64,000 nucleotides of DNA from Rhodoferax sp. PAMC 29310 (GTDB lineage: Bacteria > Pseudomonadota > Gammaproteobacteria > Burkholderiales > Burkholderiaceae_C): the NCBI RefSeq assembly GCF_017948265.1, contig NZ_CP072852.1:992001-1056000 (forward strand). The letters are read 5' to 3'. Positions 35,347 to 45,145 of this stretch are shown in pieces. Numbering within the stretch: position 1 is the first letter of the stretch; each line of letters begins with the position of its first letter. The notes below the pieces were generated by a model. That model ran no database searches. It was not told the origin of the DNA and worked only from the letters and a program-made list of their open reading frames with translations. The position numbers were made by a program, and so were the translations under genes.

Positions 35347-36243
35347 ATGACTGAACCTACGCTGAACTACGTACATTGCCCGGACGCCTTGGATGGGCAC
35401 CGCATGGCGTTTTGGCAGTGGGGCAATCCGAGTAGCAAACATGTCGTGTTGTGCGTGCACGGTTTGACCCGCCAGGGCCGGGACTTCGATACGCTGGCAC
35501 ACGGTTTGTGTGAACGTTCAAACGGAACCGTGCGAGTGATTTGCCCGGACGTCGTGGGCCGTGGGCAAAGTGATTGGCTCAAGGACCCGGAGGCTTATCA
35601 GTTGCCCACCTACGCCGCCGACATGCTGGCCTTGCTGGCGCAGCTGCAACCCACCACCCTGGATTGGGTGGGAACCAGCATGGGCGGCCTCATTGGCATG
35701 GTGGTGTGCGGCACCGCGAATTTGCCCCTGCCAGTGCCGGTGCGCCGCTTGGTGCTGAACGACGTGGGCCCGGCGCTGGAGTGGACCGCCTTGCAGCGCA
35801 TTGGAGAGTATTTGGGACGCACTGGCCGGTTCAAATCTGTGCAACAGGCGGCTGACCTCATGTGGACGGTTTCCAGCAGTTTTGGCCCCCATACCTCCGC
35901 AGAATGGTTGGCCTTGTCTCAGTACATGGTCAAACCGCTGCCAGATGGGTCGGGGGACTTGACGCTGCATTACGACCCCGCCATTGCCCAACCCTTCAGC
36001 CAAATGACCGAAGAATCTGTACCTGCCAGTGAAGCCCAGTTGTGGCAGTTGTATGACCAGATCCAGGCCAACACGCTTCTCGTTCGTGGCGCCGAGTCGG
36101 ACTTGCTGTCTCGCCAGACCGCTTTGGCCATGGGACAGCGCGGGCCAAAGGCCCGTTTGATTGAATTTGTTGGTGTTGGTCATGCACCGACTTTTGTGGC
36201 CGACGACCAAGTGGCTGCACTGGCCTCTTTTTTACTGGAATAA
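35347..36243 (+). CDS. Alpha/beta-hydrolase
   Basis: A 298-residue cytosolic alpha/beta-hydrolase. The oxyanion region is VVLCVHGLTRQGRDFD, the nucleophile elbow is DWVGTSMGGLIGMV (serine at about 117), the acid is probably in RGAESDLLSRQT, and the histidine is in FVGVGHAPTF. The order is that of esterases and peptidase-like hydrolases. The substrate is unknown. It lies 24 bases upstream of relA on the same strand, so the two may share a transcript. Confidence 0.82.
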   Translation: MTEPTLNYVHCPDALDGHRMAFWQWGNPSSKHVVLCVHGLTRQGRDFDTLAHGLCERSNGTVRVICPDVVGRGQSDWLKDPEAYQLPTYAADMLALLAQLQPTTLDWVGTSMGGLIGMVVCGTANLPLPVPVRRLVLNDVGPALEWTALQRIGEYLGRTGRFKSVQQAADLMWTVSSSFGPHTSAEWLALSQYMVKPLPDGSGDLTLHYDPAIAQPFSQMTEESVPASEAQLWQLYDQIQANTLLVRGAESDLLSRQTALAMGQRGPKARLIEFVGVGHAPTFVADDQVAALASFLLE

Positions 36244-36267
36244 AGACATAGATCTAGCGAGTCCTGG

Positions 36268-38520
36268 ATGAAAACGCTTTCCGTTGACCCCGAAGGGTCG
36301 GGTCGGTACCTCGACCAACCCGTGGCCCCGGTGCCCGAATTAATCTCAGCCACCGCGCAGACCCTGCCGGAGCAAGTGAATGCACTGGCCCGCGCTCGGG
36401 CCTTTGCTGAGCCTCTACTGAGCGGGGAGACGCTGGACACCGGCGAAAACACCCTGAGCCACGCCGACGCGGTGGCCGCCATCTTGAAAACCATTGGTGG
36501 CTCCGAGGCCATGCAGGCGGCGAGCTACTTGGTGTACGCCTGCGACCACCTGAACAAGCCCCAAGAAGTCATCGCCAAGGCATTTGGCGAAAATTTTGCA
36601 GCACTGGCGATGGAAACCACCAAGCTGGTTCGCGTGCAAAGGCAAGCCCGCATCACACAGGCTGCCAACGCCCGTGCGGCCACCCCTGTGCCAATGGCGC
36701 AAACAGCGGCTGCGCAGACTGAGAGCGTGCGCAAGATGTTGCTGGCCTTTTCGCGCGATTTGCGGGTGGTCATGCTGCGCCTGGTGTCTAGGCTGCAAAC
36801 CTTGCGCCACTTTGCCGCCACCAAGCTGCCATTGCCCCCGGGCCTGGCACTGGAGTCGCAACAGGTGTTCGCGCCACTGGCCAACCGTTTGGGCATTTGG
36901 CAGGTCAAGTGGGAAATGGAAGACCTGTCTTTCCGCTTTCTGGAGCCGGACACTTACAAACAAGTCGCCGGTCTGCTGGATGAAAAGCGCTCTGAACGTG
37001 AACTGTCCATGGCGTATTTGCGCACTCGCCTGGAATCTGAGTTGCAGGCCCAGGGCGTTCAAGCCACCGTTCAAGGCCGCCCCAAGCATATTTACAGCAT
37101 TGTCAAAAAAATGCGGGGTAAGGCGCTGGGATTTGGACAGGTGTACGACATTCGGGCGCTGCGGCTCATCGTGCCTGACGTACCGGCTTGCTACGCCGCT
37201 TTGGCCTGGGTGCACAGTGCGTTCTCGCCCATCACAGACGAGTTTGACGACTACATCGCCAAGCCCAAGGCCAATGGCTACCAGTCGCTGCACACCGTGG
37301 TGCGTGATCAATCCGGCTTGCCGATTGAGATACAAATTCGCACCCAGGCCATGCATGACCACGCTGAACACGGTGTGGCCGCCCATTGGGCCTACAAGGA
37401 AGCGGGCACAAAGGGGTACGCCGGTGTGTCTGCCAGCGGAGAATACGACGCCAAGATTGCGGTGTTGCGCCAGTTGCTGGCCTGGGAGCGTGACCTGTCA
37501 GGCGACCAGGCGCCCGGCGTATTTGAAGACCGCATCTACGTGTTGACGCCAGATGCCGCCATTGTGGAGTTGCCTCAAGGCGCAACCGCCGTTGACTTCG
37601 CCTATAGCGTGCACACCACTTTGGGCCACCGCTGCCGGGGCGCGCGTGTTGACGGCGTCATGGTGCCGCTGAATACACCGCTCAAGAACGGTCAAACCGT
37701 GGAAGTCACTGTGGTGAAGGAGGGCGGCCCCTCGCGGGACTGGTTGATTGCCGAACAGGGCTACCTGGTCAGCCCACGGGCGCGGTCCAAGGTCCGGGCG
37801 TGGTTTAACGCCCTGGCGCTGGGTGAGACCGTGGCCAAGGGACGGGAGTCGGTCGAGAAGCTGCTGCAGCGTGAGGGAAAAACCTCGGTCAAGCTGGAAG
37901 ACTTGGCGTCTCAACTGGGTTTCAACTCGGCAGACGCCTTGTTTGAGGTGGTGGGAAAAGACGAGTTTTCCCTTCGCAACATTGAAATTTTGCTGCGCCC
38001 GCCCGAGCCCGTGCAGACCGACGAAGAGATCCCTACGCTTAAAAAACCCCGCAGCGGCACCAATCCCGCCAAAGGAGGGGTGCTGGTGGTGGGGGTTGAT
38101 TCATTGATGACGCAACTGGCCCAGTGCTGCAAACCAGCGCCTCCGGATGCTATTTGTGGTTTTGTCACGCGAGGCAAAGGCGTGAGTGTGCATCGTACCG
38201 ATTGCTCCAACCTGGGCGAAATGGTGCGCAAAAACGGTGAACGGGTGATTGACGTGGAGTGGGGGCAGGCCCCCAGCGCCACCCACGCCGTTTATCCGGT
38301 CGATGTCATCGTCGAGGCATCCGACCGATTGGGCTTGCTCAAAGACGTTATTGAAGTTTTTTCGAAAGACCGAATGAACGTGATTGGTATGCAAACCCAA
38401 ACCGTCAAAGGCAAGGCCACGATGACCTTCACCGTGGAGGTGTCCGATTCCGGGCGCCTGTTAAAAGTGCTGGGGCTGGTGACCGAGTTGCCGGGTGTGC
38501 AATCGGCACGCCGACGCTGA
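36268..38520 (+). CDS. relA: GTP pyrophosphokinase RelA
   Basis: A 750-residue long RelA/SpoT homologue making (p)ppGpp in the stringent response. The hydrolase region is present, but the metal-binding HDxxED motif is replaced (YLVYACDHLNKPQEVI), so hydrolysis is probably lost and the gene is RelA rather than SpoT. The synthetase domain has GRPKHIYSIVKKMRGK, YDIRALRLIV and KPKANGYQSLHTVV. A TGS domain (DRIYVLTPDAAIVELPQGAT), a zinc-finger-like segment with conserved cysteines (QCCKPAPPDAICGF) and a C-terminal ACT domain follow. A strong hairpin terminator follows the stop. Confidence 0.92.
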   Translation: MKTLSVDPEGSGRYLDQPVAPVPELISATAQTLPEQVNALARARAFAEPLLSGETLDTGENTLSHADAVAAILKTIGGSEAMQAASYLVYACDHLNKPQEVIAKAFGENFAALAMETTKLVRVQRQARITQAANARAATPVPMAQTAAAQTESVRKMLLAFSRDLRVVMLRLVSRLQTLRHFAATKLPLPPGLALESQQVFAPLANRLGIWQVKWEMEDLSFRFLEPDTYKQVAGLLDEKRSERELSMAYLRTRLESELQAQGVQATVQGRPKHIYSIVKKMRGKALGFGQVYDIRALRLIVPDVPACYAALAWVHSAFSPITDEFDDYIAKPKANGYQSLHTVVRDQSGLPIEIQIRTQAMHDHAEHGVAAHWAYKEAGTKGYAGVSASGEYDAKIAVLRQLLAWERDLSGDQAPGVFEDRIYVLTPDAAIVELPQGATAVDFAYSVHTTLGHRCRGARVDGVMVPLNTPLKNGQTVEVTVVKEGGPSRDWLIAEQGYLVSPRARSKVRAWFNALALGETVAKGRESVEKLLQREGKTSVKLEDLASQLGFNSADALFEVVGKDEFSLRNIEILLRPPEPVQTDEEIPTLKKPRSGTNPAKGGVLVVGVDSLMTQLAQCCKPAPPDAICGFVTRGKGVSVHRTDCSNLGEMVRKNGERVIDVEWGQAPSATHAVYPVDVIVEASDRLGLLKDVIEVFSKDRMNVIGMQTQTVKGKATMTFTVEVSDSGRLLKVLGLVTELPGVQSARRR

Positions 38521-38530
38521 GGCAACACCC

Positions 38531-38566
38531 CAACCAAAAATCGCCCCTTGGGGCGATTTTTGGTTG
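38531..38566. terminator. Perfect bidirectional terminator between relA and fabI
   Basis: A perfect 17-bp stem (CAACCAAAAATCGCCCC and its complement) with a TT loop. A-rich and T-rich arms allow it to end transcripts from both convergent genes. Confidence 0.85.
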
Positions 38567-38624
38567 CTATCAATAAAGTAGCTACATACGCTTGATTAAC
38601 AAGCGCCAGCGTCACTTTTGATAC
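38562..38624 (+). repeat. Dispersed repeat copy D (well preserved, intergenic)
   Basis: GGTTGCTATCAATAAAGTAG, then CTACATACGCTTGATTAACA, then AGCGCCAGCGTCAC. It begins inside the right arm of the relA terminator and runs up to the fabI stop. Confidence 0.7.
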
Positions 38625-39419
38625 TTAAGCAGCGGGCGTTTCCACCACGGCCACGGCCGTTTGGCTCACGCCGCAATCGACATAAGAAATTTGACCGGTC
38701 ATGCCAGACGCCAAATCGCTCAGCAAGAACGCGGCCACGTTGCCGACTTCTTCGATCGTGACGTTGCGACGCAAAGGCGACGCGTTGGCAGAAATGGCAA
38801 GCAAGCGCCCAAAGTCCTTGATGCCGCTGGCAGCCAGGGTTTTGATGGCACCAGCGCTCAAACCGTTCACGCGCATGCCACGTGGGCCAATGGCGTCGGC
38901 CAGGTAGCGCACCGAAGACTCCAGTGAGGCTTTGGCGAGACCCATCGTGTTGTAGCTGGGCACCACGCGAACACCACCGAGGTAAGTCAGTGTCAGCAAA
39001 GACGACTTGTCATTGAGGTAGGGCAGGGCGACCTTGGCCATGGCGGGAAAGCTGTAAGCACTGATGTCATGGGCAATGCGGAAGTTCTCGCGGGTGAGCC
39101 CGTCCAGAAAGTTGCCGGCAATGGCTTCGCGGGGGGCGAAGCCAATGCTGTGCACAAAACCGTCAAACTTGGGCCAATGGATGGCCAGGTCAGCAAACAT
39201 CTTCTCAATTTGGGCGTCATCACCCACGTCGCAGTCAAAGATCAGCTTGGAGTTGAAGTCAGCAGCAAACTCGGTAATGCGGTCTTTGAAACGCTCGCCC
39301 ACATAGCTGAACGCCAGTTCCGCACCCTGCTCATGGCAAGCCTTGGCAATACCGTACGCAATGGAGCGGGTTGACAAAACACCAGTAATCAGCAGTTTTT
39401 TTCCCGTCAGGAATCCCAT
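38625..39419 (-). CDS. fabI: Enoyl-[acyl-carrier-protein] reductase (NADH)
   Basis: A 264-residue FabI of the short-chain dehydrogenase superfamily, reducing trans-2-enoyl-ACP in the last step of fatty acid elongation. The unusual cofactor region is LITGVLSTRSIAYGIAKACHEQGAEL. The catalytic tyrosine and lysine are in LGGVRVVPSYNTMGLAKASLE. RGMRVNGLSAGAIKTLAASGIKDF is characteristic. It stands alone, convergent with relA and divergent from yejA. It is expected to be essential unless another enoyl reductase is present. Confidence 0.93.
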   Translation of the reverse strand: MGFLTGKKLLITGVLSTRSIAYGIAKACHEQGAELAFSYVGERFKDRITEFAADFNSKLIFDCDVGDDAQIEKMFADLAIHWPKFDGFVHSIGFAPREAIAGNFLDGLTRENFRIAHDISAYSFPAMAKVALPYLNDKSSLLTLTYLGGVRVVPSYNTMGLAKASLESSVRYLADAIGPRGMRVNGLSAGAIKTLAASGIKDFGRLLAISANASPLRRNVTIEEVGNVAAFLLSDLASGMTGQISYVDCGVSQTAVAVVETPAA

Positions 39420-39544
39420 ATCGTCCTCTTAATTGGTCAGGTGAATCTTTGTCGTGTAAGTGCCGGCTCAAGCTCACCTGCGGTTTATCACGAGCCCCCA
39501 GCGCGCCGCTCTGGCAGTCGCGCAAGTTGATGCAGAATTGTCGC

Positions 39545-41341
39545 ATGCGAAGTCTGCTGTTTTTTGTCCTTCTGGGCCTTGGGTGTCCAGCGTGGTCTGC
39601 GCACGGCTACGCCTTGTGGGTTGATTTAAAATATCCGCCGGGTTTTGCCCATTTTGACTACGTCAATCCGCAAGCCCCCAAAGGCGGGGAGTTGCGCCTG
39701 GTCAGTAACCTGCGGGTATCGACGTTTGACAAATACAACCCCTTCACCATCAAAGGCGCCTCACCCGCCTACTTGTCGGATTTGATGTTTGACTCCCTCC
39801 TGACCAGCGCCATGGATGAGACCGGCGCGGGCTATGGCCTGCTGGCCAATGACGTTGAAGTGGCGGCCGATGGACTGAGCGTGACCTTTCAACTGTCCCC
39901 TAAAGCGCGTTTTCACAATGGCGACCCGGTATTGGCGGCGGACGTAAAACACAGTTATGACACGCTGATTGGCCCTTTCACCTCGCCCGGCTACAAGAGC
40001 CTGTTGTCCGATGTGGACCGTGTGGAAGTGATTGGTGACCGCACGGTTCGCTACCACTTCAAAAAACCCAGCCGGGAATTGCCGCTGACGGTGGGCGGTT
40101 TGCCGGTGTTCAGCCGGCAATGGGGGGTGGAAAACGGCAAAGCCAAGTCCTTTGACCAGGTCGTCACCGACACCCCCATTGGCAGCGGACCCTACAAAAT
40201 TGGCCCGGTGCGATTCGGCAAAGACATCACCTATGTGCGTGATCCATCCTATTGGGCCCGCGACTTGAATGTCAGACGCGGCAGCAACAACTTTGATCGC
40301 ATCACGGTCAAAATTTACAAGGACAACACTGCCCGACTCGAAGCGCTCAAAGCGGGAGAGTTCGATTTAATGCGCTTCTTCTCGGCTGGAGACTGGGCGC
40401 GGCGAGTCACGGGCAAGCGGTTTGACAGCGGTGAACTGGTGAAAGTGGAGTTTCCGCACCGCCTGCCGACGGGGTTTCAGAGCTATGTGCTCAACACCCG
40501 GAAAGAATTTTTGAAAGACGTGCGCGTGCGCCAGGCGCTGGGGCTGGCTTTTGACTATGAATGGCTGAACCGTCAGCTGTTTTACAACGCGTACCAACGC
40601 GTCAATGGCTTGTTTGGCAACACGGACTGCCAGGCCAGCGGCTTGCCTGGTCCAGAGGAACTGGCGCTGCTGGCGCCCTGGCGCACTGCGCTGCCAGCGG
40701 CCACCTTTGGCCCCATGACCGTGCCGCCGCGCACCGATAGTGATTCGTCCTTGCGGGGCAACTTGCGTCAGGCCAAGGCCTTGTTGAACGAAGCGGGCTG
40801 GGCGGTCAAAGACGGGGCGCTGCGCAACGCCAAAGGCGAGGCCTTTGTGCTGGAGTATCTGGACAGCAACGAAGGCAGCGCGCGGGTCGTCACGCCTTGG
40901 GCGCGCAACCTGGAAAAACTGGGTATTCAGTTGAATCACCGAGCGGTTGACTTTGCGCTCTACCAGCAACGCTTACAAAAATTTGAATTCGACATGTCTT
41001 CATTGGCCTATGGCGGCACCAACAACCCGGGGCAGGAGTACGCCGACCTCTTTGGCTCGGCAGCGGCCGACATCGAGGATTCCGGCAATTTGTCGGGTGT
41101 CAAAAACCCTGCCATTGACGCCTTGGTCCAGAAGATGACGGGGGCCAAAAGCGAGGCCGAGTTGTTGCCCGCCTGCCGCGCGCTGGACCGGGTGGTGAGC
41201 CACCTTCACTTGCTGATTCCCCAGTGGTCCGCCGGCACGCACCGCATGGTTTACAACAGCTGGCGCTTGGCCAAACCGGGCGCCATGCCGCCCTACGCAC
41301 CGGGCGAAGCCTGGGTGATCGACACTTGGTGGGCCAAATAA
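39545..41341 (+). CDS. yejA: Peptide ABC transporter, solute-binding protein YejA
   Basis: A periplasmic family-5 solute-binding protein of about 598 residues, the receptor of the YejABEF oligopeptide (microcin C-type) importer. A signal peptide (MRSLLFFVLLGLGCPAWSAH) is followed by YALWVDLKYPPGFAHFDYVN and KGGELRLVSNLRVSTFDKYN, characteristic of YejA. YRPRTDSLRGNL-like regions and the C-terminal HLLIPQWSAGTHRMVYNSWR follow. I start at the ATG at 39545, which gives the signal peptide. The yejB ATG is three bases after its stop. Confidence 0.9.
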   Translation: MRSLLFFVLLGLGCPAWSAHGYALWVDLKYPPGFAHFDYVNPQAPKGGELRLVSNLRVSTFDKYNPFTIKGASPAYLSDLMFDSLLTSAMDETGAGYGLLANDVEVAADGLSVTFQLSPKARFHNGDPVLAADVKHSYDTLIGPFTSPGYKSLLSDVDRVEVIGDRTVRYHFKKPSRELPLTVGGLPVFSRQWGVENGKAKSFDQVVTDTPIGSGPYKIGPVRFGKDITYVRDPSYWARDLNVRRGSNNFDRITVKIYKDNTARLEALKAGEFDLMRFFSAGDWARRVTGKRFDSGELVKVEFPHRLPTGFQSYVLNTRKEFLKDVRVRQALGLAFDYEWLNRQLFYNAYQRVNGLFGNTDCQASGLPGPEELALLAPWRTALPAATFGPMTVPPRTDSDSSLRGNLRQAKALLNEAGWAVKDGALRNAKGEAFVLEYLDSNEGSARVVTPWARNLEKLGIQLNHRAVDFALYQQRLQKFEFDMSSLAYGGTNNPGQEYADLFGSAAADIEDSGNLSGVKNPAIDALVQKMTGAKSEAELLPACRALDRVVSHLHLLIPQWSAGTHRMVYNSWRLAKPGAMPPYAPGEAWVIDTWWAK

Positions 41342-41344
41342 ACC

Positions 41345-42373
41345 ATGCTGGCCTACATCCTTAAACGCATTCTGTTGATGATCCCGACGCTGTTTGGCGT
41401 GTTGCTGATCACCTTCTTGGTGGTTCAGTTCGTGCCGGGCGGGCCCGTTGAGCAGTACATGGCCGAAGCGCGAGCAGGCACCGGCGTTAGCGCAGAGGGC
41501 GGCGGCCTGAGTTACCGCGGCGCACAGGGTGTGGACCCGAAGCGGCTGGAGCAAATCAAGGCTTTGTATGGTTTTGACAAACCTGCGCATGAGCGGTTTT
41601 TCCAGATGTTGAGCCAATTTGCCCGGTTTGACCTGGGCACCAGCTTCTTTCAGAACAAAGAGGTGTCACAACTTCTTTGGGAAAAGCTGCCGGTCTCGAT
41701 CAGCTTGGGGCTGTGGACGTTTTTCATCAGCTACCTGATTGCCGTGCCGCTGGGCGTGGCCAAAGCGGTGCGGGCAGGCACGCGGTTCGACTTGGTCACG
41801 ACTTTGCTGGTATTGGTGGGTTATGCCATTCCGGGCTTCGTTCTGGGCGTGGCGATGCTGGTTATCTTCGGCGGCCAGTTGCAATGGTTTCCCCTGCGAG
41901 GTTTGACTTCCAGCAACTGGGATGATCTGACTTGGGGTGCGCGCATCGTAGACTACCTCTGGCACATTGCCATGCCGGTTACTGCGATGGTGCTGGGCAG
42001 CTTCGCGGTCACCACCATGCTCACCAAAAATGCTTTTCTGGAAGAGATTCGCAAACAATATGTGGTGACGGCACGTGCCAAGGGGCTGGATGAGCGCCAA
42101 GTGTTGTGGCGCCATGTGTTTCGAAACGCCTTGATTCCCATCATCACCGGCTTTCCGGCCGCCTTCATCGGCGCGTTCTTCACGGGCTCGCTGCTGATTG
42201 AGACCCTGTTTTCGCTCGATGGGCTGGGTTTGCTCAGCTATGAGAGCGTTATTCGCAGGGATTACCCGGTGGTGCTGGGCACCTTGTTTTTCTTCACGCT
42301 GATTGGTTTGGTGACCAAACTGATTTCCGATTTGTCTTATGTCTGGGTGGATCCGCGTGTCAAGTTCGACTGA
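41345..42373 (+). CDS. yejB: Peptide ABC transporter permease YejB
   Basis: A 342-residue inner-membrane permease of the DppB type. The N-terminus MLAYILKRILLMIPTLFGVL is characteristic, and the binding-protein-dependent transport signature is in RKQYVVTARAKGLDERQVLWRH (EAA-like loop). About six membrane helices are visible. The extended region EARAGTGVSAEGGGLSYRGA is typical of YejB. It follows yejA directly and overlaps yejE by 17 bases, so it belongs to the yejABEF operon. Confidence 0.92.
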   Translation: MLAYILKRILLMIPTLFGVLLITFLVVQFVPGGPVEQYMAEARAGTGVSAEGGGLSYRGAQGVDPKRLEQIKALYGFDKPAHERFFQMLSQFARFDLGTSFFQNKEVSQLLWEKLPVSISLGLWTFFISYLIAVPLGVAKAVRAGTRFDLVTTLLVLVGYAIPGFVLGVAMLVIFGGQLQWFPLRGLTSSNWDDLTWGARIVDYLWHIAMPVTAMVLGSFAVTTMLTKNAFLEEIRKQYVVTARAKGLDERQVLWRHVFRNALIPIITGFPAAFIGAFFTGSLLIETLFSLDGLGLLSYESVIRRDYPVVLGTLFFFTLIGLVTKLISDLSYVWVDPRVKFD

Positions 42374-43415
42374 GTCAGCCCACAACCGACCCAGCCAAAG
42401 CCCTTCGCGCCGGGCATGGTTGCGCTTCAAGCGCAATCGATTGGGCTATTGGAGCGGAGTGGTTTTTTGCGTGCTGGTTCTCATCAGCCTCGGGGCCGAA
42501 CTGGTCTCCAACGACCGTCCGCTGATCGTCCGCTATGAAGGACAAACCTATTTCCCGATGGTGATGGACTATCCTGAAAAGGTGTTCGGTGGTGATTTTG
42601 AAACGGCCACCGACTACCTGGACCCCTTTATTCAAGAGCGCCTGCGCCTGGACGGCAATTGGGCGGTCTTTGCCCCGAACCGCTACGGCCCCAAGACGCT
42701 GAATTACTTTGCCAAGGAGCCGAACCCTTCGGCGCCGACCCGGGACAACTGGCTCGGCACTGACGACCGGGGACGTGATTTGCTGGCCCAGCTGCTGTAC
42801 GGCTTTCGCGTCAGCGTGCTGTTTGCTCTGGCGTTGACGGTGACGGGCACCTTGTTGGGCATCATCACGGGGGCTATTCAAGGCTTTTTTGGTGGCAAGA
42901 CGGATTTGGCGTTTCAGCGCTTTATTGAAATCTGGAGCGCCATGCCAGAGCTTTACCTGCTGATCATCTTCAGCGCCGTCTTTGCGCCCAGTCTGGGCTT
43001 GTTGCTGGTGCTGTTGAGTCTGTTTGGGTGGATGGGCTTGTCCGATTACGTCAGGGCTGAGTTTTTGCGCAACCGCCAACTGGACTATGTTCGCGCCGCC
43101 CGTGCGCTTGGCGTCAGTAACTGGCACATCATCACCCGCCACTTGCTTCCCAACAGCCTGACCCCGGTCGTCACCTTTCTGCCGTTTCGCATGAGCGGCG
43201 CCATTCTGGCGCTGACCTCGCTGGATTTTCTCGGGCTGGGCGTGCCACCGGGTACGCCTTCGCTGGGTGAACTGTTGTCTCAGGGCAAAAACAATATTGA
43301 CGCATGGTGGATATCCCTTTCGACCTTTTCGGTGCTGGTGGTGACGCTGCTGCTGCTTACCTTCATGGGCGATGCGCTTCGCGACGCGCTCGACCCCAGA
43401 AAGGCCCAGTCATGA
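42357..43415 (+). CDS. yejE: Peptide ABC transporter permease YejE
   Basis: A 352-residue DppC-type permease. It starts MSSSTESAHNRPSQSPSRRA, then WLRFKRNRLGYW and a first helix. The large periplasmic loop (FPMVMDYPEKVFGGDFETAT) is specific to YejE. The cytoplasmic loop LRNRQLDYVRAARALGVSNW contacts the ATPase. I use the GTG at 42357; an in-frame ATG at 42339 would overlap yejB further. Its stop overlaps the yejF start by ATGA. Confidence 0.9.
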   Translation: MSSSTESAHNRPSQSPSRRAWLRFKRNRLGYWSGVVFCVLVLISLGAELVSNDRPLIVRYEGQTYFPMVMDYPEKVFGGDFETATDYLDPFIQERLRLDGNWAVFAPNRYGPKTLNYFAKEPNPSAPTRDNWLGTDDRGRDLLAQLLYGFRVSVLFALALTVTGTLLGIITGAIQGFFGGKTDLAFQRFIEIWSAMPELYLLIIFSAVFAPSLGLLLVLLSLFGWMGLSDYVRAEFLRNRQLDYVRAARALGVSNWHIITRHLLPNSLTPVVTFLPFRMSGAILALTSLDFLGLGVPPGTPSLGELLSQGKNNIDAWWISLSTFSVLVVTLLLLTFMGDALRDALDPRKAQS

Positions 43416-45022
43416 CCCAAGTCGCACCTTTGCTGGAAGTCAAGCAACTGACGGTGTCTTTTGGCGGCCATGCCGTGGTCCACGGGATTGACTTTCACAT
43501 CGCACCCGGCGAAAAACTGGCGCTGGTGGGTGAATCCGGCTCCGGAAAGACCGTGACAGCCCTGAGTTTGCTGAGGTTGGTTCAGGACGCGCAGTTAAGC
43601 GGGCAATGTCTGTTTGGAGGGCGTGACCTGGTGTCACTGCCCGAGAGAGAGATGCGGGCGCTGCGGGGGCAAGACATTTCGATGATCTTCCAGGAGCCGA
43701 TGACCGCGCTCAACCCCCTCTTCACCATCGGCGACCAGATTGCCGAGGTTTTGGAGCTAAAACAAGGTCTAGCCCGCAAAGAAGCTTCACAGACAGCTAT
43801 TCAATTGATATCAACCACCGGCATCACCGAGCCGCAGAGACGGTCCAGGGCGTATCCACATCAACTGAGTGGCGGACAGCGCCAGCGGGCCATGATCGCC
43901 ATGGCGCTTGCCTGCAAGCCCCAATTGTTATTGGCCGATGAACCCACTACGGCGCTGGACGTGACGCTGCGAGGCCAGATACTGGACTTGCTGGCCGAGC
44001 TTCAAATGAAGAATGGCATGGCGGTCCTGCTGATTACCCATGACTTGAATCTGGTACGCCGTTTTGCGGATCGGGTCATCGTCATGGAAAACGGGCGCAT
44101 TGTGGAGCAGGGCGACGTTGCCGACGTGTTTAACCAACCGTCACACCCCTATACCCGGCGCTTGATCGACAGCCGGCCCGAGCGTGACACCCATGAACCG
44201 GCGGCGCAGGCGAATGCCGAACCGGTGTTGAGCGCACGTGCGCTGCGGGTGGCCTATTCCATTTCTTTACCTAGCCTCTCTGGCTGGTTCCGGCACGGGG
44301 AATTCGTCGCCGTCAAAGGTGCTGATTTTGAATTGCCGCCCGGTCAAACCTTGGGGGTCATCGGTGAGTCTGGCTCGGGCAAGTCCACATTGGCGCTGGC
44401 GACTCTTGGCCTGCTGCCTTTTGGCGGCGCATTGACCGTTGCCGCCAAGTCATGGGGCGAGGGGACCCTCCAGGATCGGGCCCTTCGAAGCACTGTGCAA
44501 GTGGTGTTTCAAGATCCCTTTTCTTCGCTGTCTCCCCGGTTGACGGTCGAAGAAATTGTGGGGGAGGGCTTGTTGGTGCATCAACCTCAGCTTTCAACCG
44601 CGGAGCGCCGCGCCCGTGTCGTTGCGGCCCTGGCCGATGTTGGCCTGGGTTCGGGGAGCGGCAACGAGAGCAGCCATGCGCTTTTACAACGCTACCCTCA
44701 CGAGTTTTCCGGCGGCCAACGCCAACGCCTTGCCATTGCAAGAGCTTTGATCATTGATCCCAAAATCCTGGTTTTGGATGAACCTACCAGCGCGCTTGAT
44801 GTGACCATTCAGAAACAAGTGCTGCAATTGTTACAGCGCTTGCAGCGCGAACGCGGGCTCAGTTACCTACTCATCACCCACGACGTGGCCGTTATTCGCG
44901 CCATGGCCCACCATGTGCTGGTAATGAAAGCAGGGGAGATCGTCGAGTCGGGCCCGGCTGCGACCGTATTGAACACGCCGACTCACGCTTACTCACAGGT
45001 ATTGCTAGCCGCAGCTGAGTAA
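43412..45022 (+). CDS. yejF: Peptide ABC transporter, fused ATP-binding protein YejF
   Basis: A 536-residue protein with two ABC domains in tandem. The first has [30 protein letters not shown] and [12 protein letters not shown]. The second has [30 protein letters not shown] and [11 protein letters not shown]. It powers peptide uptake with YejABE. Residues about 115-135 in the first domain ([20 protein letters not shown]) are encoded by a reverse-oriented copy of the dispersed repeat. They fall in the helical region between Walker A and the signature, where length variation is tolerated. Coupled to yejE by ATGA. Confidence 0.92.
   Translation: MTQVAPLLEVKQLTVSFGGHAVVHGIDFHIAPGEKLALVGESGSGKTVTALSLLRLVQDAQLSGQCLFGGRDLVSLPEREMRALRGQDISMIFQEPMTALNPLFTIGDQIAEVLELKQGLARKEASQTAIQLISTTGITEPQRRSRAYPHQLSGGQRQRAMIAMALACKPQLLLADEPTTALDVTLRGQILDLLAELQMKNGMAVLLITHDLNLVRRFADRVIVMENGRIVEQGDVADVFNQPSHPYTRRLIDSRPERDTHEPAAQANAEPVLSARALRVAYSISLPSLSGWFRHGEFVAVKGADFELPPGQTLGVIGESGSGKSTLALATLGLLPFGGALTVAAKSWGEGTLQDRALRSTVQVVFQDPFSSLSPRLTVEEIVGEGLLVHQPQLSTAERRARVVAALADVGLGSGSGNESSHALLQRYPHEFSGGQRQRLAIARALIIDPKILVLDEPTSALDVTIQKQVLQLLQRLQRERGLSYLLITHDVAVIRAMAHHVLVMKAGEIVESGPAATVLNTPTHAYSQVLLAAAE
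43755..43815 (-). repeat. Dispersed repeat copy G, inside yejF
   Basis: On the minus strand it reads TGATATCAATTGAATAGCTG, then TGAAGCTTCTTTGCGGGCTA and GACC. Head palindrome and GGGCTAGA tail match the family. It is read through in frame. Confidence 0.6.
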
Positions 45023-45080
45023 AAACGTTCAAAATCAAGGCCTTTTCTACCTTTTTCGAGTACAATCCAAGCTCGCGACC

Positions 45081-45112
45081 AAACGGGCGGGTATCTACCG
45101 CCCGTTTTTTTT
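45081..45112 (+). terminator. Intrinsic terminator between yejF and rimP, possible rimP leader attenuator
   Basis: AAACGGGCGG and CCGCCCGTTT form a ten-bp stem with loop GTATCTA, and the T-run continues to 45112. A TACAAT at 45061-45066, upstream of the hairpin, resembles a -10 element but lacks a clear -35. If it is a real promoter, the hairpin lies in the rimP leader. Confidence 0.8.
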
Positions 45113-45145
45113 GGTCGATTGTTTTTGCACTTCAAGTGGATACAC

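Noticed and set aside
36415..37546. Long alternative frames within relA on both strands
   Set aside because: RelA domain motifs cover the whole region in one frame; the others are Cys/Arg/His-rich shadows.
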